DNA from: Hypholoma sublateritium FD-334 SS-4
Lineage: Eukaryota; Basidiomycota; Agaricomycetes; Agaricales; Strophariaceae
Reading direction: 5' to 3'
Assembly: GCA_000827495.1 (NCBI GenBank)
Contig: KN817579.1
Location: 1-64,000 of the forward strand
DNA: 64,000 bases
Part shown: positions 49,886-62,105 of the stretch, piece after piece
How the letters are laid out: every line of letters starts with the position of its first letter
How positions within the stretch are numbered: position 1 is the first letter of the stretch
The notes under the pieces: generated by a model
The model's database searches: none
Told to the model about the DNA's origin: nothing
The model's input: only the letters and a program-made list of their open reading frames with translations
Made by a program: the position numbers and the translations under genes

Positions 49886-51500
49886 CTAGCTCGAAAACAA
49901 CATGCGGCGCCAATTTAACATGCATGACCCGCGGCTCGTCAAAGCATCCGCTTCATGCTGATCTTCTGGCCAAAGCCAACCTTGCGTGCCGCGCGCGATG
50001 AACAACAGACGCAGCGGTCGACTGGTGCAGGTGATGGGGATCTTGGCGGCGGCGGTCTGCGCAGTCTTTACTTCACGAAGCTCTTGTATAACTTTGATGA
50101 CGGTGGCCTTCATGGCTACCTTGATCCAGTCGAGAAGGGTGAGCCACAAAAGATTCTGAAAGCATCATGAGAGCGTGCACATATATACAAACAGAGGGAA
50201 AAAAACATACCCAACCCCAAATGATATCATCCATCCACCCGACACGCTCTTGATGTTGGTGAAACCGCAGTCGGCGAACCCGGCGATAATCGACGAGATA
50301 GCTTGCGCGGTGCAGAAGGAAACGAGGAAGGCGGTCGAGGGGCCCGCCACGAAGAAACCGTACGAACGGGTGATGAAGATAGGCGTTTGCGAGATTATGG
50401 CGACCTGGAGGTATGTGATTATGTGTAGCTGGGGGTCGTCGGCCCGGGCGGGCAGCGAGTCGAGCGTGACGCCGAACTTGTCCTGGAAGAAGATGGTCTG
50501 CTGGACGATGCACACCAGGGCAATACTGTAGTAGAGTCAGTAATATTTCAAACAGAAAAAAAGTTGAAACGCACGTAGAATTGGTGAGGTAGATACCGTA
50601 AGCGACAGCGTACGAGAAGATCTCAGCGAGGCCCCATGAATCTATCTGCAGAGGTGATCATGAACGAAGGGAAGTCCAACTTGTAGGCGAAAGCAAGGAA
50701 AGCGGATGGTAACAGCGCAAGCATAGATCAAGTATTTGTGCATACGTTGGAAGATGATACGGGACTGGCGAATGGTGTGGACATGATGGTCAAACCGGGC
50801 TCAGTAAGAACGATATCGGCTACACCGCGGGCAGCATCGGTAGCACCTTCAACGGCGATTCCGACCTTAGCACGGAACAGAGCAGGGGCGTCATTGGCAC
50901 CGTCACCAGTATAGACGGAACCGCTAGATAAAAAACATCAATTTTGATGAATACAAGAAGCAGGAAAAATGGCTCACGAGAAGCACTGATCGCCATCCTT
51001 CTTGGATTGAGGAAGCGATTCACTAGTAAGCGGATTGGTCAATGGAGGCACTGCTGACTTCGGTAAGACGGCATTCAGCTGGGACGATGTCACCAACCTT
51101 GAAGGAGATTATGTCGCCGGGGAGACTTAATTTCGGACCAAGAGCCAGCGCGCTTGACCTTTGCCTTGGGGCCGAGGGAGTCCATTATGGCCTTGACGAC
51201 GTTTCCGGCGTCGCTTTCCTCATAGAAACCAATAAACGAGTTGGTGAAGAGTAGGAGGACAATACCGCCGAAATCGGGGCCAATCCGGGGAGTGCCTTGA
51301 ATACGATGGACGTTCTCTTCCCGGGACAGACTGCTGTCGTCGCACTGGAGCAGCTCGAAGACGTTGTCGATGCGCCCGAGCGGAAACTCTTCTGCATGCA
51401 CCGCGACGTGGCCAACGGTGCCGCCGTTGTTCTGCGTACGGGATGGGTGTGTGACAAGAGCATGTACAACCAGATACGTTGAGTGCGAACCGGGATGACG
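49886..51500 (-). pseudogene. plasma-membrane P-type H+-ATPase (Pma1-like), pseudogene with internal deletions
   Basis: Reading leftward, recognisable Pma1 segments appear in the correct order. They are LLQCDDSSLSREE (about 51360), IVLLLFTNSFIGFYEE with KAIMDSLGPKAKVKR (about 51270-51140), a frame-shifted GDIISFKVGDIVPAECRLTE, SESLPQSKKDGDQCFS (about 50990), [21 protein letters not shown] (about 50910), and the C-terminal membrane part with YLQVAIISQTPIFITRS and GFFVAGPS (about 50420-50330). The end around VAMKATVIK lies at about 50120. The whole phosphorylation domain with the catalytic DKTGT, between the SES and TGDG segments, is missing, as is the first membrane hairpin. Frameshifts and stops interrupt the rest. 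It cannot pump protons. Confidence 0.85.
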
Positions 51501-52173
51501 AACAGCGTAGGGAGGACGCCAGAGCAGACGCGATGAGAGAGAATGGCACCGCATGTGTGTGCCTCAGGCCGCTGCGCCTCTGGAGACTATCGTTGAAGAA
51601 AGTGGCAGGTCAGGCGGTGTCACCCCGTCCGTCATCGTGTGCCAGACAACTGCGATTAGCGACACATCTCGCGCTGCTCACGAGGTCAAGGGCGTTCATT
51701 TTGTCCTTGTCTCTGTTCTGTTTGAGTCGGGCTTGATATCTATGTCCACAATGCATAGGGTCTTGACCTGAGAGTTTTGAGTTTATTCTGAGCCTGCCAG
51801 TAAAGTGAATTGACCCCACTTTAGAGCCTCTCTAAGATTGTCGCAGAGATCCCTTCACGTGACGCGAAACAAGATTTAAATGTGTAGTCTAGATGCATGA
51901 CTACATGGGGACCAAGGGTGATGTATTCAAATGCGTGCACTTGCTGAAGAGCAGATGCAGTCCTCAGGCCGACTAATCAACAGGTGCGAAAGGATTATCC
52001 AAACTTGAAGCATGAACGCAATGAAAATGAAGCGCAAAACAGACAATAAGACTTTTTTCCACTGGGTCCTGCCTGCTGCACAGTTTGACTGGGTCTCGGA
52101 TGCATGATTCAAGCCTGTGGTAGCTGGTGGAGAATCAAAAGCGGCCTATTTCTCTGTAAGTTTTCCACGCAAG
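51501..52173. other. intergenic, nothing recognised
   Basis: No gene-like frame, RNA or repeat found between the ATPase remnant and the next small gene. Confidence 0.3.
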
Positions 52174-52760
52174 TTAAAGCTCGGAAGAGCTCAGTACCTT
52201 GAGGACTACGGGACCTTCATCATTCCACGGGGTGGTGGTAGACTCGCCTGTCACCAGGGCTGTGGATACTGCAATTTCCTTGCTCTTGCTCTTTGACTTC
52301 AACGCTTTCGTCTTGGGTTTTGGAGCCAGACTTCCCATGTACATGAATGGCGATTCGAGAGGGGGAGGGGTCTGGGGCACATCAGCAGGTATCAAGAAAA
52401 AGATAGGTTGAATTTGAAAGGCACCTGTTCTGAATAACCTTATGAGCAAACAAAGCTAGGAACAAAAGATCTGAACTGACTAAGACCTGGGGCGGCGTTT
52501 GCAGCGAGATGGCTGTTTTCAAGTTGGAGTTTGATCAATTCCTGCTCGAGGGAGTGGATTCTATCCAGGAGGCCCTTTTCTTTCAGCTGATCTTCTTTCT
52601 CCGAGTCCGATTCCCAGATCTTTGCTGCTTTTCCAGTGCCGTTGCGTGGACTACTTCTCACCGGGGGATCCTTGGCGACTTTGTCTTCGACGTCACGGTA
52701 CATGTCATTGGGGCCACCGGTAAACGCGAAGGACACTTGGCTTTTCTTCATCAGAATCAA
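52174..52760 (-). CDS. hypothetical coiled-coil protein
   Basis: Exons 52760-52481 and 52424-52174 join across a 56-nt intron (GTCAGT..AACAG) to 176 residues. A predicted coiled coil (LLDRIHSLEQELIKLQLEN) follows an N-terminal polar region. The C-terminal part is Pro-rich, then Lys/Ser-rich (KTKALKSKSKSKE). No known domain. It lies downstream of the Plavaka gene in the same direction and could be a passenger or unrelated. Confidence 0.45.
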
Positions 52761-52913
52761 AGGGAAGAGGAGTGCCGCGAGAGATGAGGCAAGGGAATAT
52801 ATCGGGGACTGTCAGTCAAGAAAATGACGGTAATTTATGGAATTTTCGAGGTGAACATAGGGCCGCCGGGAGCTGCGGTCGCCTGTTCTCACTGCGGTTG
52901 ATCCCCAACTGAC

Positions 52914-53434
52914 TCAGTCAACAGGCACCTCCGAGTCTACCCAGGCTGCGGCCGCTGTCTTGAAGTCCGGAATGCTCGCTACACTCGCTTCCCTGTTTTG
53001 GGGATCCCCCTCCGCAGCGCTCGATTGAATCAAACCTGGCTGGATCGCAGGAGAAGCCCGCCAGAAGAACTTTGGGCGAACGCCCAAGACCAGCCCGCGC
53101 CATACGATTTCAAGAACGATAAGTTCACGATCGGCGCACGTCCGGGCACCTGCCACCTTCCTACAAGAACGCGTCTAATTACAAGTGATATCTACATTAG
53201 TTAGACCAACAAGATTGCAGTTGATTGCTCACCTCTTTCATGCCAATCCTCAGCGAGTTTCTCCTTTACATTTGCATCGAAGACTATGGTTCCAAGGGGG
53301 TTCAATGGGACATGGCATAAAACTGCAGTGTGTAGCTTCATGAAGAGAATGAGAGCGCTCTGGCTAGCACCCGCCGTCTTAAGCTCGCGACAAACGAAAG
53401 ATAATGTGATATTAAAGCGACGTCCTACATTCAC
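52914..53434 (-). CDS. small hypothetical protein, two exons
   Basis: An exon from ATG 53434 (KLHTAVLCHVPLNPLGTIVF) ends at a GTGAGC donor near 53234. An acceptor at GGCAG near 53150 keeps the frame open to 52914. The result is about 150 residues with no recognised motif. The splice choice is one of several, so confidence is low. Confidence 0.3.
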
Positions 53435-53558
53435 TCGAGTCTTTTCTCTGTCTGAACATAAACTTCACTGCGACGGAGAGGTGAACAGTGGTGGGTGGGC
53501 GGACGAAATATGACAGGGACCAGATGATATAAGTAACAGGGGGATATATCTTTTTATC

Positions 53559-53671
53559 TCAGTGATATGTGTCGTACAACTCCAGGGATGAGTCGCCATC
53601 AGAGTCCTCCAAGTCGTCTTCGTCCTCATCTTCGTCTTCGCCATCGCCATCTTCGTCTTCGTCTTCGTCTT

Positions 53672-53712
<41 letters not shown>

Positions 53713-56700
53713 CCGTCTCCGTCTCCGTCTCCGTCTCCGTCTCCGTCTCCGTCCCCGTCCCCGTCCCCGTCCCCGTCTTCGTCTTCGTCTTCGTCAGTTG
53801 CAGCACCATTGGAATCATCTGTACTCTGGTCGTCCTCCGCATCTTGGTCGTCCTCCGCATCTCGGCTGTTCTCTACACCTTGGTTATCCTCGGCATCTTG
53901 GGCGTCCTCTGCACCTTGGTTGTCCTCCGCACCTTGGTTGTCCTCCACGCCTTGGTCGTCATCCTTGGGCTCGTTCTCGCTTTGGCCCGATTGTGGCGTT
54001 ATTCGGGCTTCCTCCGGATCGGGATTGTCACTAGACTTGGGTGGGGTTGTGTGCTGCCGGCCATGGGAATACGTGTGGCCTATGCCCAGCCCCCAATGAT
54101 ACCGCATTGTCATATCACGGTCCGCAAACCTCGAATAATCTCAGTAAAACAGGATCGGAGATGTGAGGGAAATAACTAACCTATTCACATAATAGTACTT
54201 CCAATCTTTGGCATCTTTTAGCATCTTTGATATGCCAATTCCATCAGAACGAGCTTTCCCAAAAGAGTATGCCGGTATTAAGTGGCAACCTCTTAGAACG
54301 AGGTTGGGATCTAGGAAACCTATCGAAGTTTTTTGCGCCATTGGTGGAAAGGAGAGGCGATCCAGCCGCAAGGATGTCCAGGCGCACGTACTCTGGCCTT
54401 GAGATTGGACGGGGTCGAGTTGCAACCAGCGGACGTGCAAGAAATCGAAACGCATTGCTTCGTATCCCTTCATCCCTGGACCGGTATAAACAATGTTTGT
54501 GTGGTATATTCCAATCACACGAGCATACAGGAAAGGATGGAATGCGTCGCTGTCGGAAGGTTCGAAGCTCCCGTCGGTTGGTTCATGATCGGCCAGTAAC
54601 ATAACGTTACAGTGGGGGGTATTTGGATTGATGATGTCTTCTGATCCGCGCACATCGTATGTCGTATGATAGAAACGTGCTAGCTTGTGCTGGAAGACCC
54701 GATTGTCTTTTATCAAAACCGCATTATGCGGTGTGATGGCCGAAACATCAGGATTAGGGCTTGCGGTGGATATCTTGAGCCTTTCTCTAATTCTAGAAAG
54801 CAGATGAATCTTCAAGTTTTCAGCGAAATTCTAGTGTTCGTTCCAAATTCATCAAATTGGGCCCAAAACATAAGCAGGTAGGAGTTGGCTGAATTACCTG
54901 AACAGCAGGGTCATGACGATAATCCCTAGCAAGAACCCCAAGGTCAAGAGGGTAATTTTGGGTTTTGCCGATATGATAGGCGCATGCCGATGATTCTGGC
55001 TCCTTCTCATGAGCGAACGTAGACCGAGTCGAGCTGGTCAGCTTTTGTCGGATCCGACGGATGCGAGCTTGGCGGCGTTCAATACCCCCCAATTGCTTTT
55101 CAAAATCTTTTCGGCTCGTTCTGAGATAGCGGGATTTTGGAGAGCGGTGCTCTAGCTCCATCTAACAACATATGAGTGAGCGTAGAAATATGTATGAAAG
55201 GGACGAGGGCTTGCCGTTTCCGTTGAGTATGAATCGGTGGTCCCATTTCGTCTGATGGTCTCCACGTAGTCCCCTAACGAATGATCTTTATATGTTTTGA
55301 GGTTTAAAGTCTTGCGCAGCTTTCCTGCGGCCTTCGTAGGGACTAAATACGTGTTTGTAGAAGAGGCGGTAGATGAAGAAGCTGTGTTGCTGGGCACGAC
55401 CTCCATGTCGAGAGCAACGACATCGTCTGCGTTTTTGGCTGATAATTTTTTAGAGCCTGCCACCCCTTCTGTTCGCCGCATCCTGGCTATCTCCTCACGC
55501 TTCAGTTCTCGTGTATCGAATGCCGAGCAGGTTTGCGCTTGGAACTTCCTCAGTGACGCGCCGAGTTGTATTGTGATTAATTCCAGTGCGCCCAACGACA
55601 GGTCTGTATGTTGTCGAAGCTTTGCCAAAGCATGCCAATGAGCTAGCGTAAATAAAAGGTCCATTAAATTTTCGTTATGTTCGTCTGGTAGAAGCCCTTC
55701 GAAAACCGGCATTGAGCACTGGCACAATGCGAGTCAATGCATGCAATTTATTTGTATAGAAGTGCATACCTGCAGAAGATTCTCGTAATCTCGTGCACCC
55801 AGCTTCTTTAGATCAGAGACATTGCTTGTGAACCGCCGTATAGAATCACGCCCAAAGGTAGGTGTGTCACGAAACCTGGTGCAGACTGTGAGCCAAATAG
55901 CAATCAACTTCCAAGAAGGCTAACTCGCCTTTGATTCAGCTTGCTTGTTGCTCCTCCGATGCATTCTAGAATTCTGAGAAGGTGGATGAAGATTTTCTTC
56001 CAGACCCCCAATTCGAATTCATGCATTAAATCCACCAAGAAAACGGAAAACAAGTTAAACCCAAAGCGAGAGAGCTTACGAGAGAACGCATTCTGCAATC
56101 CGAATCGCAATCAAAGTCAGCCCAAATTATAAAGTTGTAAAGAAGAAAAGAAAAACAGACCTCAGTCGGAACCAGGGATTCGTCTTTGAGTATTGCATTT
56201 ACAAATTTACTGTCGACCGAACGGTTTTGTTTATAGATAATATCGCGTGCGCTTGAGATTTTGACCCTATACTGCAGATTGTCTACTCTAACAAGTCGGT
56301 TTCGCTGCTTACTGTCGTGTTTAGTTCCTAGCTGATCAAGAAGATCTTTGGGGGTAAGACACCGAGGGCATGGGCAATTGCCCATATTTCGAATACTTGT
56401 AAGAAGGACCCTAAATCAATTTTGTATCAGAAATGCAGTTTGAGTCAATCAAGAAGATTAGGGCGTACTTTTCTGGGTAATCTGCAGAGTAAGCAAATAT
56501 TCGAAGATAGAAACGACGCTTCACGCCATCGCAGCACTTGATTACTACACCGTGCTCATATGCCTCCAGGAATTCATCATCGAGTAGCTTGTTCCACTGG
56601 GCATGGAGGAATTCCCTCTGGCAGTGGGTCATCAACGCTTCGCTAGGACCCTTACCGATTGAATGCAAAGCAGCGAAGTCTTGAAATTTGGGTGGTAACT

Positions 56701-58199
56701 GTTGAGAGGCAGTGTATTAGAGATATACATCGACAAGATTGAAGGGTTGTTATCCTCAGGGCAGACGCACCTTTTGAAAATAAGCAATGTGGTTGCAAAG
56801 GTTGCAAGTGGGTTTGCACCTGCGATATTTCGACTCATTCCCGAAGTACATATAGCAAGGCCACAAAGACGCGCTTCCAAACGACGTCAGGTGGGTGGAA
56901 TCCGAGCCAAACATGAGACCGATTAGTACACGCGGTAGAGAGCATCCAGGCTCCCCAGCCAATGCTTGAATTTCCTCGTGTGTTTCAAGAAATACAGGAG
57001 ACGTATAGAGCTCGCCATGTACCCTGGTTGACGTATCATCTGGCATGTCGTTGCGCCGCCATCGCAGTTCATGCGGTTCAAGATGGAAATGTTGGAAATC
57101 ATGTAAGTTTGCCATTTTTTCTCTCAGTATGGATACAATACTTCGGTGGCGGAATGGAGGGAAGGTGTACGGTTGAAGATTCGAGACAGTTTTTTTTTTT
57201 TTGGCCCGACCAGATTTTTTGGACTGATTTGGTGCCTGACGAAAGGGAATAGACAGCGTGATCAGGGTTTCCTTCCATCCAGCATCTGGTTCGTCCAGCC
57301 AGATGTCTTCTGAATTGCCAGATTCTCCTAAACGTTTATTGAGGGGTTTCCACGCTACGTTTGCAACGTCGGCAGGGTTGAAGTCCTCGCTAGATATAAT
57401 GTTCACCAACTTCTGAAAACTGTCCTGGGTTTTTTGAGCACCATTATTCCAGTACCATTCCCCCAGTAGAAATGTACTTTGATTGGGATACGGTCGAAAG
57501 AGCGAATCTGAGTTAATGACGACTTTGTCGTGGTTGACGGCTGCGTCTGACAGATCCGACGCTTGCGTGTTTGAGTCCGGATCGTGGTCTGGAAAGGAGG
57601 TAGAGAAGTATTGGCGAAAAAGACCAAATTTGTTGGATGGAGACTTTAATATTCGCCTCACGGAGGTCGCTACGGCGGCTAAAGGCGATGCAGTCTGTAA
57701 GTTTGGCGGCGGAAGATGCTCGATGGGAGGTAAGCTAGCCGGTGGCACGGGCAGCTCAGTCCGATAGCGCAAGGGAAGTCGGCGGTTTTCGCGGCGAGGT
57801 CGACGCTCCGCGAAGGGGCCCGGGTCTGGAACATTGGAGGAACCACTAACGTCATTAACAATGAGCACGGTCTGCACGATATGAACATGGTGTGATTACG
57901 GTGAAGAAACGGGAAAAATCAAATCTTACCTCAAAAGCAGCGGGTGCCGTGGGCGGCGGGCTGGGTGATTTGCTAGGGGGGCAGGGTTGTGCAGTTGCAG
58001 TTGCATCAAAACGGGATTTCTTATTTCTGTACTTTTCTTTGGCTGTTTCAAGTGCGCTGGCCAATCTCTTCTTGCGATATCGACAACTCCCGACGTGGTT
58101 GCTGTACGCATTCATGTGGACAAAATTTCGACCGCATGCCTCGCAGAGAATAACTGAACCATCGTAGGCCGAGTCGGCCATCGCATCGTCCATCATCAA
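53559..58199 (-). CDS. Plavaka transposase (KDZ-related DNA transposon), full length
   Basis: Ten exons (58199-57930, 57871-56771, 56698-56469, 56410-56161, 56092-55929, 55875-55770, 55718-55215, 55161-54898, 54830-54181, 54129-53559) join to exactly 1370 codons, all phases matching. The N terminus has a C2H2-type finger (CEACGRNFVHMNAYSNHVGSC is its span). The core contains GELYTSPVFLETHEE, MFGSDSTHLTSFG, GNESKYRRCKPTCNLCNH, YEHGVVIKCCDGVKRRFY, CPCPRCLTP and LVDLMHEFELGVWK, which match Plavaka transposases of mushrooms. The conserved second half (ARFYHTTYDVRGSEDIINP, YTGPGMKGYEAMRFDFLHV) follows, and an Asp/Glu/Gly/Ala repeat tail ends the protein. Introns 5 and 7 use GC instead of GT donors. 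The frame is unbroken, so the element may be young. Terminal repeats were not located. Confidence 0.88.
53620..53800. repeat. coding hexanucleotide microsatellite (GTCTCC/GTCTGC/GTCTTC)
   Basis: Runs of CGTCTC, CGTCTG, CGTCCC and CGTCTT in blocks encode alternating Asp-Gly, Asp-Ala and Asp-Glu on the minus strand, as the acidic tail of the transposase. Being a multiple of three, length changes would not break the frame. Confidence 0.9.
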
Positions 58200-59895
58200 C
58201 CTTGGTGGTCAACCCTCTGAAGATGTAGAGTGACTGGAGACAGGAGGCGAGTATCTCCAATGTGCGGCGTTGCTAGAGTAGGACTAGGGCTCGGAATGCT
58301 GCCGCGGATGGTCTGACTGCTGCGGCGCAGGTATGACTGCACGGATACGCGGGCTGGGTATATCATTCGGATCTATGGCGTTGAAAATCCGTTGCATTCG
58401 GTGGGTTTCTACTTGACAACATTGTTGGGCTAGCATTGTTTGGAAACTGGCAGCCGTCACAGCTGCAAAAAGAATGATAATTTAACGATAACGGCAGATA
58501 CGACTAGCTATAACAATGCCCCGCCCTGGCCGACTCCGATTTGAAGGAGCTGCGGACTGTATCGGTGCCAAATCCTCCGGTAACTCGGAGTCGATCGCAG
58601 CACTGCAAAGACTTGCGGTAGAACGCACGCAAAGGATTGGCGACTTGAAAGAAAGGCGAAGTTGTGCTGCCAAAACTGAATTTGGACGGCGAATTACAGG
58701 ATGATTGGCGGGTCGGAACAGCTTCTGTAAACCTAATCCCGGGCCTGAAGGATGTAGAACAATCGGAAGACCCTGCCAGTGGAACCTGACGCTTTCAAGT
58801 CGTAGAGAAGCCGAGGCCACGCCGACGGTAATGGATTCAGAACGAAGACTTGACCGACCAGAAAATAGCGAGGCGGAACGACGTGCCTGAGTCCGTTGAA
58901 TGACTGGCATGACTAGGACTGTACACCGGTGCACCCGATGCAGGCCCAAGTCAGCGTTGAATGTAGCATCNTGTCGACGCCGGCGCGTTGAACATTAGAT
59001 TGGTATTTGAGCTCCGACGATTTCGCGCCCAAGCACAGCCAAATACAAGCATCATCTAAGATCTTTACAGACGTCGTGCTGCCCGCTGAAACTGGACAAT
59101 CCACGGTCATCCGCGCAGACCAACGCTGCCGTCGCCACAGGGAGAGCACTGAGATTCTTGGCCTTGGTCTGTGACACCCTGGCTCGACATTTCACCCGAA
59201 CCTGGCGTACCATGGCTACAAGTCTGAAATTTCAACCCTTTCACCGCGCCGATTAACACTGCTGTTCATGATCCTAGTCGTTGGCCGCCTCGTTATGATC
59301 TACCTAATTCATGAACACTTGGATTTTGTCTGTTGCATTTCATTTTTCCGATACATATTGTATCCACTACACATTATTACATTGTAGACACGCAATAAAT
59401 TTATTACTATCTTAGTGAAATCGAATGAATCAAGTGTGATAAGTTGTGATGCCTTTCATGCCTCAGCGTCTTTTCATTGCTTAAATAAACACCCAAACAA
59501 TGGTTGTTCCTAAGTCATTCCCAACCACTGAGCAACTTGGCCAGAACCATCCACTCCTCCTTCCAACCACCATCTAGAACATATTGCCACTCACAATTTT
59601 TCCGCCGTCTCGGCGAGGGGAAGCAGACGGGCCAAATGGGGAGGGTGAGATCAGCCTCTTTCACACCAGTGGGGAAAGTGTGTCGGGTGGTGCGGTGAGG
59701 TTCGCGCAGTTCGCCATGAGTACGAGGGAGTGGACAGGGCACAGGTGGCGTTCCGCGGCCGAAGACGGCGAGCATGTGTGTGGGGAGGGGACCGTGTGCG
59801 TCTGTCGTGCGCACTGCGGCAGTGCGGGGAAGAACGTCCCGTGCGGGTTGCACTTGGATGGTGTGAAGTGCTTTGTATCGTCTGCCGAGAAACAA
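58200..59895. other. 5' region of the Plavaka gene and anonymous DNA
   Basis: The Plavaka promoter and element end should lie in the first part. I found no terminal inverted repeat by eye. Later frames show no family resemblance, and one ambiguous base lies at 58972. Confidence 0.3.
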
Positions 59896-60189
59896 TTAGA
59901 CAATGTTCAAAAACTGGAAAATAAACGCTTGCGTACTCGTCAGATATCCCGGCGACTTCCGAATCGAGAATAAATGGCATGTCCAGTGCAATGGCTCGAT
60001 AGAGTAGAGACCGTCGCGGTCTAAGTCCTTCCACATCGGCCTGTTGAGCTCTTTCGGGAAGCTGACGGGAATTGCTTTGGGGAGTTGGATGGATGATGAG
60101 GCGCGTCGGCGCGGCGTTTGCCCTGGTCGGCACAGTATTTTCGTGTGCGGGTGGTACTTCCCATACCGCGTGTGCGGCGACGGAGACAA
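59896..60189 (-). pseudogene. short protein-like fragment
   Basis: A minus-strand stretch reads AIPVSFPKELNRPMWKDLDR and DGLYSIEPLHWTCHLFS, which looks like real protein sequence, but the frame is lost on both sides. Fragment of an unrecognised gene. Confidence 0.25.
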
Positions 60190-60764
60190 TTATGCGATTG
60201 CGTGAAGAATTTCTTCCAGTTTATTATCTACATCTCTGAGGCGTGCCTCAATCTTTCTGATGCTACCCTTAATGCTATTAATCTCACTCTTCAGCCACTT
60301 CGTATTGTCGCCATGCTTGTGGTTGAAAGAAATGACGCGCTTCATCTTTGATGGGCGTTCCTCGGAAACATCGAAGGTTTTTGAGCTTCGCTTCAACGAG
60401 CCTGAAGATTTTGGCGCCTTGCCACGATGAGTCCAATGAATAGCATATAAATTTCATGACTTACCTTGATCGTATTTAGGGTGTTCTTAAATCCGAGCCC
60501 TCGCTTAGGGCGCTGACCTGGAGAACACCGCATTTGGCATGGCTGCGGGGCTGGACTCGACGAGAGACGACGGCGTTCTGAAGGCCTCTTGAGTACTGGA
60601 CAATGGAGCTAAGGGTAAGCAACTCACGAGTAGGTGGCAGTGGGCTACATTGGTCTGGTGTGCTCTCGCGCACCCGGGCGGCTGGGAAATCGGAGTAATC
60701 ACCGTCACTGCGAAGGTATACCTCCAGAAGTGACGGAGATGATATAGGACGACGGGGGGAATCC
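60190..60764 (-). CDS. hypothetical coiled-coil protein, splicing unresolved
   Basis: A start at ATG 60764 (MDSPRRPISSPSLLEVYLR) is followed by at least two introns (a GTGAGT donor near 60629, a GTAAGT donor near 60464 with an AAG acceptor near 60422). The last exon encodes APKSSGSLKRSSKTF and a coiled coil (WLKSEINSIKGSIRKIEARL), ending at 60190. The middle exon is open in the needed frame but I could not find a canonical acceptor matching the phase of exon 1. A sequencing indel or unusual splice is possible. Confidence 0.4.
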
Positions 60765-60823
60765 ATGATTAACCGACCCGTAGCCTTCTTTGTTGTTTTT
60801 ATGCCTGAGAGGTTACTGCGCAA

Positions 60824-61392
60824 CAGGGTCGAGGTTGGCGTATTACAACCATATTACAACGTACAGTCAGAAATTGCTGCGCCATTTTTTGACAGAGCTG
60901 ATGTGTGCCTCGCGGCACAGTTCGGCTTTCTACTGCGTCGCATCCTGCCGCCTCCCCGCGCGATCATTTTGGTGAGCACTGTAAGGCGCAAAACGCCCTC
61001 AGAGAGATTTAATGGGTTTTAACAAGGTTTGAAAGGTAAAATCCCAGGCTCCAACACAAAAAGTTGGGAGGAAGCGATGCTATTGATTCTGCAAAATACT
61101 CCCAAATAGATCAACCATGATTTTTGCAAAATGAAATGACAATTATTTATGCAAACGTCTGGAGTAGGATTTAATTTTTGTCAAGCAATGCACTTTACAT
61201 CACAAGGCTGGCCTGAAGTTTTGACTAAAATAGAGAACTGTACTAAGTACGAGGGGTGATCGAAAATGTCGGATTTCGGACACGGTGGTCTGGTGCATTG
61301 CATTACTTCCTGAACTTCCACTCTGCGGCCGCTACTGCGCCGAATTTGGGTCGGATACACTGGCGGGCACATCTGCTATCATTCAAGGACAA
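60824..61392. other. intergenic, nothing recognised
   Basis: AT-rich DNA upstream of the hypothetical coiled-coil gene; no gene or repeat seen. Confidence 0.3.
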
Positions 61393-62102
61393 CTACTGTG
61401 ACAATGGCTCTAAGACAGGGAAATCGGTATAAGTCTTCCCGCGAGCAATCATCGTCTTAGAGCTTGAGGGATCGGCTAGGTTAACACACGTGTAATCATC
61501 GAAGTCGGCGTCCTCGTGGTGATTCCACAGGAGCCTTGCAGTCATATACCGTCCACATTGCCTGCATGCATAGAAGATGGTCTTGAAAACATCCTCAGGA
61601 ACGCCCCCACGGCCACCAATGCCGTGCACGTCGAGGAATCTCAGAAAGTACTGGTCCTTAACAGCGACGGATGAAACGATAACTTGATCTGGAACAAACG
61701 GTCATTTTTTATGGGATTTATGAGCGCAGATTGGAAGCAAAGACTTGACTAACCAGGTGCCGTGCATACATGATACGGAACCGTCCTTGTGGTCATAAAA
61801 TTTGAACAAGTTCCGCACTTTGAGAACAGTTGCCAAAAAATGGCCTCCGGAAGCCCACGCGCAGGTAGCATATCCAGGCTTAGCAATTGAGAGAAATCTG
61901 ACGTGCGGTCATCTGAAGGACTGAAAATAGGTACCCTCTGCGTGTTGATGATATTGACTTTTCCAGCAATTACGAATAAGTACTGATACATCGATATGGC
62001 GCTATGAGAGGCCAACGTACCAGGCGGAGAAAGCCTTCCGTGCACAGGATCGAGAGGTTGGAAATGCCCCACTTCAAATTCAGAGACTAAACAATCTGAC
62101 AT
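61393..62102 (-). CDS. hypothetical protein with a duplicated Cys/His motif
   Basis: Exons 62102-62021, 61957-61754 and 61688-61393 join across 63- and 65-nt introns to 193 residues. The protein starts MSDCLVSEFEVGHFQPLD. It holds two related segments: one with CGTCSNFMTTRTVPYHVC and a second with CRQCGRYMTARLLWNHH and a later YTC. Both follow the pattern C-x2-C-x2-[FY]MT-x-R...H...C, which suggests a duplicated zinc-binding unit. I recall such motifs only in uncharacterised multi-copy mushroom proteins. A separate small gene ends 3 nt upstream. Confidence 0.5.
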
Positions 62103-62105
62103 GTG

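Noticed and set aside
53567..54099. Plus-strand Leu/Arg and Ser/Pro repeat frames
   Set aside because: Shadows of the hexanucleotide repeat that encodes the acidic tail of the transposase on the minus strand.
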